Below are positions 18,059 through 26,181 of a stretch of 64,000 nucleotides of DNA, piece after piece; within the stretch, counting starts at the first letter, position 1, and the number at the start of each line of letters is the position of its first letter. Below the pieces are notes generated by a model. That model was given only the letters and a program-made list of their open reading frames with translations, was not told the origin of the DNA and searched no databases. The DNA is from Sphingobacterium multivorum (GTDB lineage Bacteria; Bacteroidota; Bacteroidia; Sphingobacteriales; Sphingobacteriaceae), in NCBI RefSeq assembly GCF_039511225.1, contig NZ_CP154261.1:5270001-5334000 (forward strand), read 5' to 3'. The position numbers and the translations under genes were made by a program.

Positions 18059-18502
18059 TTATTTCAAATTAAACAATACGCGGTGCAGAATCGTATTTGA
18101 TAAAGTAATTTGATCGTCGGCCAATCCCCCTAAGGCCTGTTCAATTGTATTTTTTGCCTGCTTCATTCCTTCATCCTTCATCTTCCGCCCGATTTTTGTT
18201 AAATAGATCAGATTGGACCGTCTGTCGTTTTTATCATTAACACGGATAACCAGATTTACCCGTTCTAGGTTATTAATTAATCGAGTAACACTGGGTTTAT
18301 CTCGAAATGTGCGCACAGCAAGCTCCTGCTGGGTAAGCCCCTCTTCTACCCACAGGTTATACATGATACTCCATTGTTCAGAAGTAATGTTTAACCCTGC
18401 CTCCTTGAGATTACGTTGTAATCTCCGCATAACTGCAATTGAGTATTTCCCTGTTAAGAAATTATAAAAATACTCTTGTGATACTAAATCTTGGTCTAAC
18501 AT
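18059..18502 (-). CDS. MarR-family transcriptional regulator
   Basis: A 147-aa winged helix-turn-helix protein. The core reads ITSEQWSIMYNLWVEEGLTQ (helix 2-3), then LAVRTFRDKPSVTRLINNLE (recognition helix, about residues 62-82) and the wing VNDKNDRRSNLIYLTKIGRK, with the conserved DxR-type salt bridge residues. MarR proteins act as dimers that usually repress nearby operons until a small ligand binds. The upstream gap of about 265 nt is where an autoregulatory operator would be expected; I did not find a clear palindrome there. Target and ligand are unknown. Confidence 0.92.
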   Translation of the reverse strand: MLDQDLVSQEYFYNFLTGKYSIAVMRRLQRNLKEAGLNITSEQWSIMYNLWVEEGLTQQELAVRTFRDKPSVTRLINNLERVNLVIRVNDKNDRRSNLIYLTKIGRKMKDEGMKQAKNTIEQALGGLADDQITLSNTILHRVLFNLK

Positions 18503-18768
18503 ATGAATAATGGTTATGGTTGTTTACGCAACTTATTTTAATAATAAAACGTCGTCTTTCATTCAATTTGAGAAAAAGCTAAACGTATTTTGGCTAATAG
18601 TTAGCCTAAATTACGCTTTAATATAGCTGTCTCAAACAAAATTTTATCAACATATCATAAGCAGATGTTGATAAATCATAACAATTTGATTTATACTAGA
18701 CTGAATTTAATAAATAAAAAGGATACAAACAAAATAAATGCTTGCAATTGTACCTAATTTAGAGGATG

Positions 18769-19545
18769 TTATCCGATAGTAAAAGAATCGGAATCTTTTA
18801 AGAAAGGAAATTTCTCACGTGCTTCCAACAGGTCGTTCGGATTTAAGGTAAAGGTATACAAGTCCTCATCTTCCGGTTTATAATATACCACGTCACCAAG
18901 GGGCGATATACACATAGAACCGCCAGAATAGTAAATATCATTACCGTCGTGCCCAACACGGTTTACCCCAACAACATAAGCTTGGTTTTCTATTGCACGT
19001 GCCGGAATAAGGGCTCTCCAATGTGCTGAGCGCTTGTCTGGCCAGCTGGCGGTATACACTAAAATATCATATGCTCCGTTTTGATTTTTAGACCAGACTG
19101 GGAATCTCAGGTCATAACAGATCATCGGGCAGATTTTCCATCCTTTGATATCGACCAGGATACGTTCATTTCCTGGCTCAAAGTACTCGCTTTCTTTGGA
19201 TAATCCGAAAAGATGACGTTTATCATATTTTACATATTTACCGTCTGGAAACATCCATACAAAGCGATTATAGTATTTCCCACCTTCTTCGATAATCAAA
19301 GAACCGGCAACAACACAGTTAAGTGAGCTTGCCATTTCAAATAGCCATCTTGTCGTAGGTCCATTTGCAGGTTCTGCACATTTCTCGACATTATTCGTGA
19401 AGCCTGTATTAAACATTTCGGGGAGAATAATAACATCCGTTTTCTCACGCAATGAGGAAAGTCTCAAGGCCAGATTATTTAGATTCTTCTCAATATTTTC
19501 CCAGAATAAATATGCTTGAAATACGGTGATTTTTAAAGGCTCCAT
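18769..19545 (-). CDS. Nitrilase-superfamily amidase, omega-amidase (YafV) type
   Basis: A 258-aa carbon-nitrogen hydrolase with the complete catalytic triad in family context: Glu43 (IILPEMFNTGF), Lys109 (YDKRHLFGLSKE) and Cys143 (ICYDLRFPVWS). The LPEMFxTGF and YDLRFP blocks are those of the YafV/Nit2 omega-amidases, which hydrolyse alpha-ketoglutaramate and alpha-ketosuccinamate as part of methionine salvage or metabolite repair. It stands about 85 nt upstream of nothing obvious on its strand, after the polyprenyl synthase stop, and may be transcribed with that gene. The substrate is inferred from subfamily motifs. Confidence 0.9.
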   Translation of the reverse strand: MEPLKITVFQAYLFWENIEKNLNNLALRLSSLREKTDVIILPEMFNTGFTNNVEKCAEPANGPTTRWLFEMASSLNCVVAGSLIIEEGGKYYNRFVWMFPDGKYVKYDKRHLFGLSKESEYFEPGNERILVDIKGWKICPMICYDLRFPVWSKNQNGAYDILVYTASWPDKRSAHWRALIPARAIENQAYVVGVNRVGHDGNDIYYSGGSMCISPLGDVVYYKPEDEDLYTFTLNPNDLLEAREKFPFLKDSDSFTIG

Positions 19546-19629
19546 GAACGTAATCTAAAAATTTATTTAATTATTTTCTTACAAAAAAAACATTTAATGG
19601 CAAGATACGAATTTTAATAGAATTTATAC

Positions 19630-20598
19630 TTATTGCTGTCTTACCAAAAGGTTATTTGCTAACACTAATAACGCTTCTTTGCGATCATTTGGTACATTCA
19701 ATGCTTCCATTTTTTCAAATGCCCGTTGCGTATAGCTATCTTTCAACTCGTCGGCCGCAGTTTTAATCGCATACTTGTCGTATAAGGCAAGCATATCCGC
19801 TACTTTTGATGGAGCAGTCTCTATCGTGGCATTTAATAGGGCTTGTAAAACCGTCTTATCATCCTCCGAAATTACCGCCATCAACTTCACCAATAAAAAA
19901 GTTTTTTTATTGATCATGATATCACCACCAACAATCTTTCCAAAGGTATCTGGATCTCCATATGCATCCAAGATATCGTCCTGTAATTGAAATGCTAAGC
20001 CTACGTTCTCTCCAAAATCGTAGATCAGCTGCTGTTGCTGTTCATCTGCTCCCGACAGAATAGCCCCCAACTGTAATGCTCCGCCCAATAACACCGAAGT
20101 TTTAAGACGGATCATCTCAAGATATTCAGGCATTGTCAGCGAATCCCGGCTCTCATAATCCATATCTAATTGCTGGCCTTCACATACCTCCATAGCCACT
20201 TTACTCAAAATTTTCAAAGTTGCAGGCAAGTAAATAGGATTACACTTTGAAATTTCCTCATACGCTTTGACCAACAAGCCGTCTCCCGACAATATGGCAA
20301 TATTAGCATCCCACTTTTCGTGAACCGTCGTTTTACCTCTTCTTAAAGGAGCCTTATCCATCAGATCATCGTGGATCAGTGAAAAGTTATGAAAAAACTC
20401 CACTGCTTTGGCAGCAGGGATAATTTCATCCATCTCTTGCATGCCGAATAATTCGGCAGCCATCAATGTCAGCACAGGTCGAACCCTCTTTCCGCCCAAA
20501 GTCAATATATACCGTATCGGATCATATAAATTTGATGGTGTTTCAGGAAATTGACTTGTCTCTATCGCCTCTATCACGAGTTGTTGTAAATGTTGCAT
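19630..20598 (-). CDS. Trans-polyprenyl diphosphate synthase (GGPP/FPP-type)
   Basis: A 322-aa trans-isoprenyl diphosphate synthase. It has GGKRVRP (35-41) for substrate binding, the first Asp-rich motif DDLMD (77-81) followed by RRGKTTVH, and the second in FQLQDDILDAYGD (about residue 200). The residue five before the first motif is Phe72; an aromatic residue at this site usually limits the product to about C20 or shorter, so a geranylgeranyl diphosphate product is a fair guess, for menaquinone precursors or carotenoids. A promoter with both elements lies immediately upstream. Confidence 0.9.
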   Translation of the reverse strand: MQHLQQLVIEAIETSQFPETPSNLYDPIRYILTLGGKRVRPVLTLMAAELFGMQEMDEIIPAAKAVEFFHNFSLIHDDLMDKAPLRRGKTTVHEKWDANIAILSGDGLLVKAYEEISKCNPIYLPATLKILSKVAMEVCEGQQLDMDYESRDSLTMPEYLEMIRLKTSVLLGGALQLGAILSGADEQQQQLIYDFGENVGLAFQLQDDILDAYGDPDTFGKIVGGDIMINKKTFLLVKLMAVISEDDKTVLQALLNATIETAPSKVADMLALYDKYAIKTAADELKDSYTQRAFEKMEALNVPNDRKEALLVLANNLLVRQQ

Positions 20599-20620
20599 AT
20601 ATCTTTACGATCGAATCTTG

Positions 20621-20652
20621 CGAATATAGCAATAATCATATAGAAATGGCAA
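20621..20652 (-). promoter_or_regulatory. Promoter of the polyprenyl synthase gene
   Basis: On the minus strand TTG (20652-20650), a 21-nt spacer, then TATATTCG (20628-20621), one mismatch from the -7 consensus. The expected start site near 20614 would give a leader of about 16 nt before the ATG at 20598. Confidence 0.6.
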
Positions 20653-20686
20653 TTTTGTCCCCTTAAAGGAAGTCACCTCAAAATTG

Positions 20687-20694
20687 TACATTTG
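20687..20694 (+). promoter_or_regulatory. Putative -7 promoter element of the glycosyltransferase gene
   Basis: TACATTTG, an exact -7 match, 15 nt before the ATG at 20710; TTA (20663-20665) stands 21 nt upstream in the -33 position. It forms a divergent promoter pair with the polyprenyl synthase promoter. Confidence 0.5.
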
Positions 20695-20709
20695 TATAAG
20701 TCTTTTATT

Positions 20710-21879
20710 ATGCGCATACTGATTATCCATACATTTTATCAAGATCCTGGTGGTGAAGACACTGTGTTTCAGCAGGAATCTTCCCTCCTCGCGCAAGGAC
20801 ATGAAGTCCAAACGCTTACCTTTCAAAATAAAAAGGGCTGGCAGGGTGCTCTACAGACCATCGGATCTTTTTGGAATATTTATGCTGCTCAACGTGTCAA
20901 AAAAATAATTCGGACATTTAAACCTGACATCGTTCACGTTCACAACACCCATTATGCAGCAGGTCCAATTATCGTGCGTACGATTGCCAAACTTGGCATC
21001 CCCCAGGTCATGACCTTGCATAACTTTCGTTTACTATGCCCTTCGGCGACGCTGTACCACCACAACCGTCTCTTTCTGGACTCACTCCAAGAGGAGTTTC
21101 CGTGGACAGCCGTGCGACAAAAAGCATTTAACAACTCGATAGTAAAAACATTTCTTCTCGCACTGAATTACTGGTTTCACCGCAAAATTGGAACTTGGGC
21201 AAAAGTAAATCGCTACATCAATTTAAGCTCCTTTGCAAAGAACATATTCGTTGAATCGACATTACACCTTCCGTCTGCTCAATTCGCGATAAAACCGAAC
21301 TTTGTCTTTCCTACGACAATAGCACCAGAGGGTCCGCAGGCTCACTTTGTATATGTCGGCCGTCTTTCAGATGAAAAGGGGATACTACAGCTGATCGATG
21401 CTTTCATCGGCACAGATTTTCAACTGGCAATTATTGGCGGCGGTCCGCTCGAAAATGAGGTTTTGAGAAGCATTAAAGACCAGGCGAATATTTCCTACCT
21501 CGGTTTTAAAAAGAGATCAGAAATACTTCCCTTGATAGCCAAAGCACAGGCTTTAATTGTACCATCGATTTGTTTTGAAGGAATGCCGATTACGATTCTT
21601 GAAGCCTATTCAGTCGGAACAGCTGTGCTTTGCTCCAATTTAGGCCCGCTCCCCGAACTGATTATCCCTGGCAAAACAGGACAAACGTTCGATCCCCACA
21701 ACAAAAACGCTATCATCCAATGTTTGACGGAGTGGAGCACAAAAACAACAAATGAAAAAGATGAGATAAGAAAGACCTGTATTGCTTACTATTTTAGTAA
21801 TTTTACTCCTGAAATAAATGAAGCGAAATTATTAGCGATCTATCAGGACGCTATTCACGATAAAAAACGGAATAAATGA
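20710..21879 (+). CDS. GT4-family (GT-B fold) glycosyltransferase
   Basis: A 389-aa glycosyltransferase. The N-terminal Rossmann half begins MRILIIHTFYQDPGGEDTVF, a start typical for GT4 enzymes with a glycine-rich acceptor loop, and includes VHVHNTHYAAGP. The C-terminal donor-binding half has FVYVGRLSDEKGI, LAIIGGGPLENEV and the EX7E-like region SICFEGMPITILEAYSVGTAV (Glu-x7-Glu). The ATG at 20710 is chosen because an earlier in-frame TTG lies within the promoter -7 element. Its stop overlaps the next ATG by 4 bases (ATGA). Donor and acceptor sugars are unknown; a surface-glycan role is likely. Confidence 0.9.
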   Translation: MRILIIHTFYQDPGGEDTVFQQESSLLAQGHEVQTLTFQNKKGWQGALQTIGSFWNIYAAQRVKKIIRTFKPDIVHVHNTHYAAGPIIVRTIAKLGIPQVMTLHNFRLLCPSATLYHHNRLFLDSLQEEFPWTAVRQKAFNNSIVKTFLLALNYWFHRKIGTWAKVNRYINLSSFAKNIFVESTLHLPSAQFAIKPNFVFPTTIAPEGPQAHFVYVGRLSDEKGILQLIDAFIGTDFQLAIIGGGPLENEVLRSIKDQANISYLGFKKRSEILPLIAKAQALIVPSICFEGMPITILEAYSVGTAVLCSNLGPLPELIIPGKTGQTFDPHNKNAIIQCLTEWSTKTTNEKDEIRKTCIAYYFSNFTPEINEAKLLAIYQDAIHDKKRNK

Positions 21880-22205
21880 GTATCATTGTATTAGATAAAC
21901 TGGGTCTAGCGCCACAAATCCAAGCTGTACTGGAAACAATTTATGATCCTGAACTGAAACCCGCAAATATTGTGGATTTGGGGCTTGTATATGAAATCAT
22001 TACGAAGGAAGAGGGTATTGCAAAGATTGTAATGACGCTGACTGCTCCTGGTTGCCCCGTGGCAGGCGAAATCATGAATGAAGTTCAAGAAAAAGTTGCT
22101 GCCGTAGCAGGTGTCAAAGAAGCATTGGTCGAATTGACATTTGATCCACCCTGGACTAAAGACATGATGTCGGAAGAAGCAAAACTGGAGTTAGGTTTTT
22201 TATAA
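21876..22205 (+). CDS. SufT / MIP18 (DUF59) iron-sulfur assembly factor
   Basis: A 109-aa protein of the DUF59 family (SufT, PaaD, CIA2/MIP18), which helps mature Fe-S proteins. The hallmark YDPELKPANIVDLGLVYEI (about residues 24-42) carries the DPE motif, and the conserved cysteine lies in TAPGCPVAGEIMNEV; the end DPPWTKDMMSEEAKLELGF is typical. It overlaps the glycosyltransferase stop by 4 bases and is therefore translationally coupled to it, although no functional link is obvious. No suf genes are nearby. Confidence 0.9.
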   Translation: MSIIVLDKLGLAPQIQAVLETIYDPELKPANIVDLGLVYEIITKEEGIAKIVMTLTAPGCPVAGEIMNEVQEKVAAVAGVKEALVELTFDPPWTKDMMSEEAKLELGFL

Positions 22206-22301
22206 CGAAATCCGAATGCAACTCAAAATTCTTTATCAAAAAATACAACCTGTGATTTCACATAAGCATTAAATGTGGAGGACAGTTTAAAACACGCATA
22301 A

Positions 22302-22342
22302 CTAAAAAAGGTCCAATTGTCTCCAATTTGGGCCTTTTTTAG
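22302..22342 (+). terminator. Intrinsic terminator
   Basis: A stem formed by 22302-22319 and 22324-22342 with a central wobble/bulge, ending in TTTTTT. It closes the glycosyltransferase-sufT unit, about 97 nt after the stop. Confidence 0.8.
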
Positions 22343-22402
22343 CGCTACTTAAATAGGTTTTGAAGTTTAATTTTTCATATATTTAGATGAAATAACCAAT
22401 AT

Positions 22403-23899
22403 ATGAAAAAACCGCTGCTTCTCTCCTTTGGACTATTCCTTGTATTTATCAATCAATCTCCTACACAGGAAGCAACGCTCACCATAGATGTTTCCTCTCC
22501 ACAAGAGAACACCATACAGCTGGATGCTATTGGGGTCAATACAATCGCATCCGATGGGTCATCAACTTATAAACTCATCAATAATCGGTTTAATAAGACT
22601 TTTACGATTCCCCACATCACCAAACTCTATGTGACGGGTGTCAGTAATTCCAATTGGAGTCAACCATTGTACATTTCCCCCGGAGATCATATTCATGTTC
22701 GGGTAGATTCAAAAGACGGTAAAGATCAGATTACAATAACAGGTAAAGGTAGTGAGAACAATCAGCCGTTCAATTTCCCCGACAACATTTATTTTGAGGA
22801 ACTTCGGGAGGATTCGCTTCCAGATAGGTTACTTGTGGCGATACAAAAAAATATGGATAGCTTAAGCCAGGAAACCAAGAGATATATTACGCAAAACAAA
22901 CCAACGGCAACCTTCGAAAAAGTTCTACAATACAATCTGGCTTATGCTCCTGCAGAATTGTTTCTCAATTTTTACGGTAACCATAAGTTTTATTTAGAAT
23001 CACGAGATGATAGTGAAAAATTGACGGCAATCTGGAAACAGAAAAGGGATAGTCTACTGGCTGTATACCCCTTGAATAATGCCGAAGCATTGATCAGTCC
23101 AATATATAAAATGCTGATCGGAAATTATCTTTTAAAAAGGAAAGAAGAACTTTGGGCTACTGCTCAGTCAAGCGATTTCCTTTCGACCTATTATTCGGAA
23201 TTTCCTTCAAACCAAAGAGCACAAGCATACTCCGGTGATCCGGAGAACTTATTGCAGGAAAAGATCATCAATAAGGAATTTACAGGTCAAATCAACGAAT
23301 ATCTATATGCTTACCTCTTACAAATGATGAGCAGGTCAAAAAAAACCAATGCTACAGTCATCTTCGACCGTTTTAAGGCTAAATATCCGACCAGTTTATA
23401 CCGTTCTCTTTACGAACCAATGATCACTGAAGCACGAATAAACGAGAAGCGACCGTTGAATGAAAAAATGGTCTTTTTAGATAGCAGTGGCCGATTGAAA
23501 AAGCTGGATGATGTAATCAACCTATTCAAAGGAAGAACTGTTTTGGTTGATATGTGGGGAACTTGGTGTAGCCCCTGTCATCAAGAAATTGAGAAAAATG
23601 CACATGCATTGAAAACACACTTTAAAAATAAGGATCTGCAATTCCTTTATATCTCAAACTTTGACTTAAAAAATCAACTCAATTGGAAAAAACTCATCCG
23701 CTATTATAGTATGGAAGGAAGTCATGTTTTAGCAAGCCGGGAGCTTTCAGAAGACGCAATGAACAAAACAGGTAGTGATAGCTTCCCGACTTATTTTATT
23801 ATTAAAAAGGATGGGACATATGAACTTTCGAAAGCAGGTTATCCAATGGAAAGAGAGCTGTTGATCAAACAGCTGGAAGAAGCCATGTCATACCACTGA
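22403..23899 (+). CDS. Exported TlpA-like thioredoxin-family protein
   Basis: A 498-aa periplasmic protein. It has a signal peptide (about residues 1-21) and a long N-terminal region of unknown fold (about 22-355), then a C-terminal thioredoxin/TlpA domain with VDMWGTWCSPCHQEIE, the redox CxxC being Cys389-Ser-Pro-Cys392, and a cis-proline in SFPTYFIIKKDGT. Bacteroidota encode many such proteins with diverse N-terminal parts; they are thought to reduce disulfides in the periplasm, including in cytochrome c maturation. No lipobox is seen: the signal region lacks a Cys at the cleavage site. It faces the antiporter gene convergently with a 10-nt gap. Confidence 0.88.
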   Translation: MKKPLLLSFGLFLVFINQSPTQEATLTIDVSSPQENTIQLDAIGVNTIASDGSSTYKLINNRFNKTFTIPHITKLYVTGVSNSNWSQPLYISPGDHIHVRVDSKDGKDQITITGKGSENNQPFNFPDNIYFEELREDSLPDRLLVAIQKNMDSLSQETKRYITQNKPTATFEKVLQYNLAYAPAELFLNFYGNHKFYLESRDDSEKLTAIWKQKRDSLLAVYPLNNAEALISPIYKMLIGNYLLKRKEELWATAQSSDFLSTYYSEFPSNQRAQAYSGDPENLLQEKIINKEFTGQINEYLYAYLLQMMSRSKKTNATVIFDRFKAKYPTSLYRSLYEPMITEARINEKRPLNEKMVFLDSSGRLKKLDDVINLFKGRTVLVDMWGTWCSPCHQEIEKNAHALKTHFKNKDLQFLYISNFDLKNQLNWKKLIRYYSMEGSHVLASRELSEDAMNKTGSDSFPTYFIIKKDGTYELSKAGYPMERELLIKQLEEAMSYH

Positions 23900-23909
23900 T
23901 GAACTTGAT

Positions 23910-25175
23910 CTAAAAATCTTGCTCTATTTTTTGAACAGCACTACTATTATTTTCCAAATCACTCAACTTTTTCAAAGGCTTGGCGCTATTGGCATCCGCA
24001 CCGAAAAGTAATTTCCAAAGCTTACGTGACTCTTTGGTCAATAGTGGGGATACAATGGAAAGAATGAGCACATATACGACCACAAAGGATTGAATAACGG
24101 GTAATAAAGCCCCTGCTTTACCAATATTTGCCATGATAATGGAAAATTCTCCCCGCGCAGACAAGGTGAAACCAATATCAAAGGAAGTTTTAGGTTTCAT
24201 ACCCGAAAATTTAGCAGCAAAATAGCCCGAAGCAAGATTCCCCATCACCGTCACCAGCGCTGCAATCGAAGCCCAAAAGACAGCTCCTCCAAGGGACATA
24301 ATGTCAATAGACAATCCGAAACTAAAGAAAAACATGGCCCCAAAAAAGTCCTTATAGGGCAGTACCATCGATTCAATCTTTTTGATGTATTGCGAATCCG
24401 CCAACACCAAGCCGGCCATCAATGCCCCGATAGCCTCCGCAACATGGATGGTCTCGGAGAAACCTGCCACAATAAAAAGTAAGGCAAAGATGATCAATAT
24501 AAATAATTCAGAAGTTTTCTCCTTCAATAAGCGATCGATCGCGGGCACCAATTTTCTGCCTAAAACCAAAAAGGCCAATATAAATCCCAAAGCCAGTAAG
24601 GAAGTTCCAGCTACCGTCCAAAATGAGCTACTTCCTGTCAGTATCAGGCCCGAAAGGAAAGAAATATGCATCGCTATAAACAGGTCATCGAACATAATCA
24701 TCCCCATAATGACCTCCGTCTCCGGGTTGGCCGTGCGTTTAAGATCTGTAAGAACCTTTGCAACAATCGCCGTGGATGAACTCGTCATGATACCACATAA
24801 CACCATCATCTCCTTAAATGGCATATCCATCAACCAACCAATCAACAACCCTGAGGTAAAGTTCAATAAGACGTAAATTGTTCCGCCTGTGACAATTGCT
24901 TTACCGGATTTAATCAGTCGATTGACCGAAAACTCAAGACCAAGGTAGAACAACAGGAACAATACGCCCAACCGTCCCATGAAATCGATAAAAGGTTTAC
25001 TCTCTGTAAATGTTAAATCCACCAGACCAACCTGCGGAGCGTGCTGTCCCAAAACCATTCCTATAATAATGAAAAATGGAATAACAGAAAACTTAAGCTT
25101 ATTGGCGATGAGGCCAACAATGGCAACAAGTCCTACAGCGATTCCAATTTCCAGAATTAAGGTATGTGATAGCAT
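23910..25175 (-). CDS. Cation:proton antiporter, CPA2 family (KhtU-like)
   Basis: A 421-aa inner-membrane antiporter with about 12 hydrophobic segments. Family features include PFFIIIGMVLGQHAPQVGLV, the re-entrant region MTSSSTAIVAKVLTDL, and the ion-binding segment GMIMFDDLFIAMHISFLSG (the DD pair resembling the ND/DD of CPA antiporters). It ends about 30 residues after the last helix, with no fused RCK domain. The regulatory subunit is instead the separate gene immediately upstream (3 nt apart), as in the Bacillus KhtT-KhtU K+/H+ antiporter. Function in K+ efflux and pH or electrophile stress is inferred from that arrangement. Confidence 0.9.
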   Translation of the reverse strand: MLSHTLILEIGIAVGLVAIVGLIANKLKFSVIPFFIIIGMVLGQHAPQVGLVDLTFTESKPFIDFMGRLGVLFLLFYLGLEFSVNRLIKSGKAIVTGGTIYVLLNFTSGLLIGWLMDMPFKEMMVLCGIMTSSSTAIVAKVLTDLKRTANPETEVIMGMIMFDDLFIAMHISFLSGLILTGSSSFWTVAGTSLLALGFILAFLVLGRKLVPAIDRLLKEKTSELFILIIFALLFIVAGFSETIHVAEAIGALMAGLVLADSQYIKKIESMVLPYKDFFGAMFFFSFGLSIDIMSLGGAVFWASIAALVTVMGNLASGYFAAKFSGMKPKTSFDIGFTLSARGEFSIIMANIGKAGALLPVIQSFVVVYVLILSIVSPLLTKESRKLWKLLFGADANSAKPLKKLSDLENNSSAVQKIEQDF

Positions 25176-25178
25176 AAA

Positions 25179-25658
25179 TTACAGTAAAATTTCCTTCAAA
25201 AGTTTAATATTATTCTTCTTTCCAGCAATGACAAGTGTGGTACCTGGGCTAATCAAATAAGACGGTCCCGGATTGATAACCGTATCATCATCCCGTATCC
25301 CAGCAATAATCGATGCACCTGTACGTTGACGAACTTCCAGCTCTCCAATTGTCTTACCAGCACCCTCATTTTTGCCTTCCACTTTGTACCATTCAATGCG
25401 TAAATCGTCCAAAGCAACTTCAATTGTCTCCAACGCTTTAGGCTTGTAGGACAAGCCACCGATGATACCTGCAATCTGCCGAGATTCATCGTCATTGAGT
25501 GTCATGACACAGCGTGACTCATGTTCCTCGTCATCATAGCGATAAAGTTCCCGTCTGCCATCGTCATGGATAACAACAACCATATTGTCTCCCGCATCGG
25601 TTTCAATTTGAAATTTTTTTCCAATTCCAATCAGATCGGACTCTCTTACAATAGACAT
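25179..25658 (-). CDS. RCK_C regulatory subunit of the cation:proton antiporter (KhtT-like)
   Basis: A 159-aa cytosolic protein: an N-terminal KhtT-like domain (about residues 1-75, beginning MSIVRESDLIGIGKKFQIET) and a C-terminal TrkA-C/RCK_C domain (about 80-158) with GKTIGELEVRQRTGASIIAG and the end SPGTTLVIAGKKNNIKLLKEIL. In KhtT this domain binds cyclic di-AMP or other nucleotides and gates the antiporter. It lies 3 nt upstream of the antiporter gene on the same strand, so the two form an operon. Ligand identity is not visible here. Confidence 0.92.
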   Translation of the reverse strand: MSIVRESDLIGIGKKFQIETDAGDNMVVVIHDDGRRELYRYDDEEHESRCVMTLNDDESRQIAGIIGGLSYKPKALETIEVALDDLRIEWYKVEGKNEGAGKTIGELEVRQRTGASIIAGIRDDDTVINPGPSYLISPGTTLVIAGKKNNIKLLKEILL

Positions 25659-26181
25659 AATCTTCTATTTAAATAAATACTAATAATATAAGCTTCATAA
25701 CGTTGTATCCAACAATTACGAAAGCAAAGCTGAAGGTTCTTACTACAAAAACAAAGACTTTCAGAAAAAACAGCATCAACCCTTAGCTACTAAAACACAA
25801 ATTTACCCAAAAAATCAATCTTAAACGAATCCGCAGGTAGCTAACGGGATGGGCCACAAAGAGCAAATTACCCCAAAATACTAAAAAAAGAGCAGAAAAA
25901 CGACTCTTTTAACCGATTTCATCCCTTTTTTCGACGTATGGCTTCGTGATGACACAGCTGAACAACAATAGAAGCGCCCGAAGTACACATGTTATTAACG
26001 ATGGGAATTCTTAGCAGCACAAATTAGCTTTAATTAGCTCCAATTTTCATTACAAAGCCCCATTTCTATAACGTTTTCGTAGTTCATGCAATCGTTTGTT
26101 CCAAGAAGCCATAGAATTGCCAAAGTTTTATTTCTTTATAATTGCCGCATTAAACACTTACTGAATCTAAATTACACACCT
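25659..26181 (+). promoter_or_regulatory. Divergent intergenic region upstream of the SusC-SusD-GH2 locus
   Basis: 523 nt without a supportable gene. TTG at 26117-26119, a 17-nt spacer and TATAATTG at 26137-26144 (one mismatch to TAnnTTTG) form a possible promoter about 38 nt before the susC ATG. A weak 7-bp hairpin lies at 25886-25910. An in-frame TTG/ATG extension of susC to 26086 overlaps this promoter and is not favoured. No regulator gene (ECF/FecR or hybrid two-component) is adjacent. Confidence 0.4.

Noticed and set aside
24382..24876. 164-codon plus-strand frame
   Set aside because: Antisense shadow of the antiporter gene, whose codon use and motifs are convincing.
25886..25910. Weak hairpin in the khtT-susC gap
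   Set aside because: Only 7 bp of mostly A-T pairs and far from any gene end.
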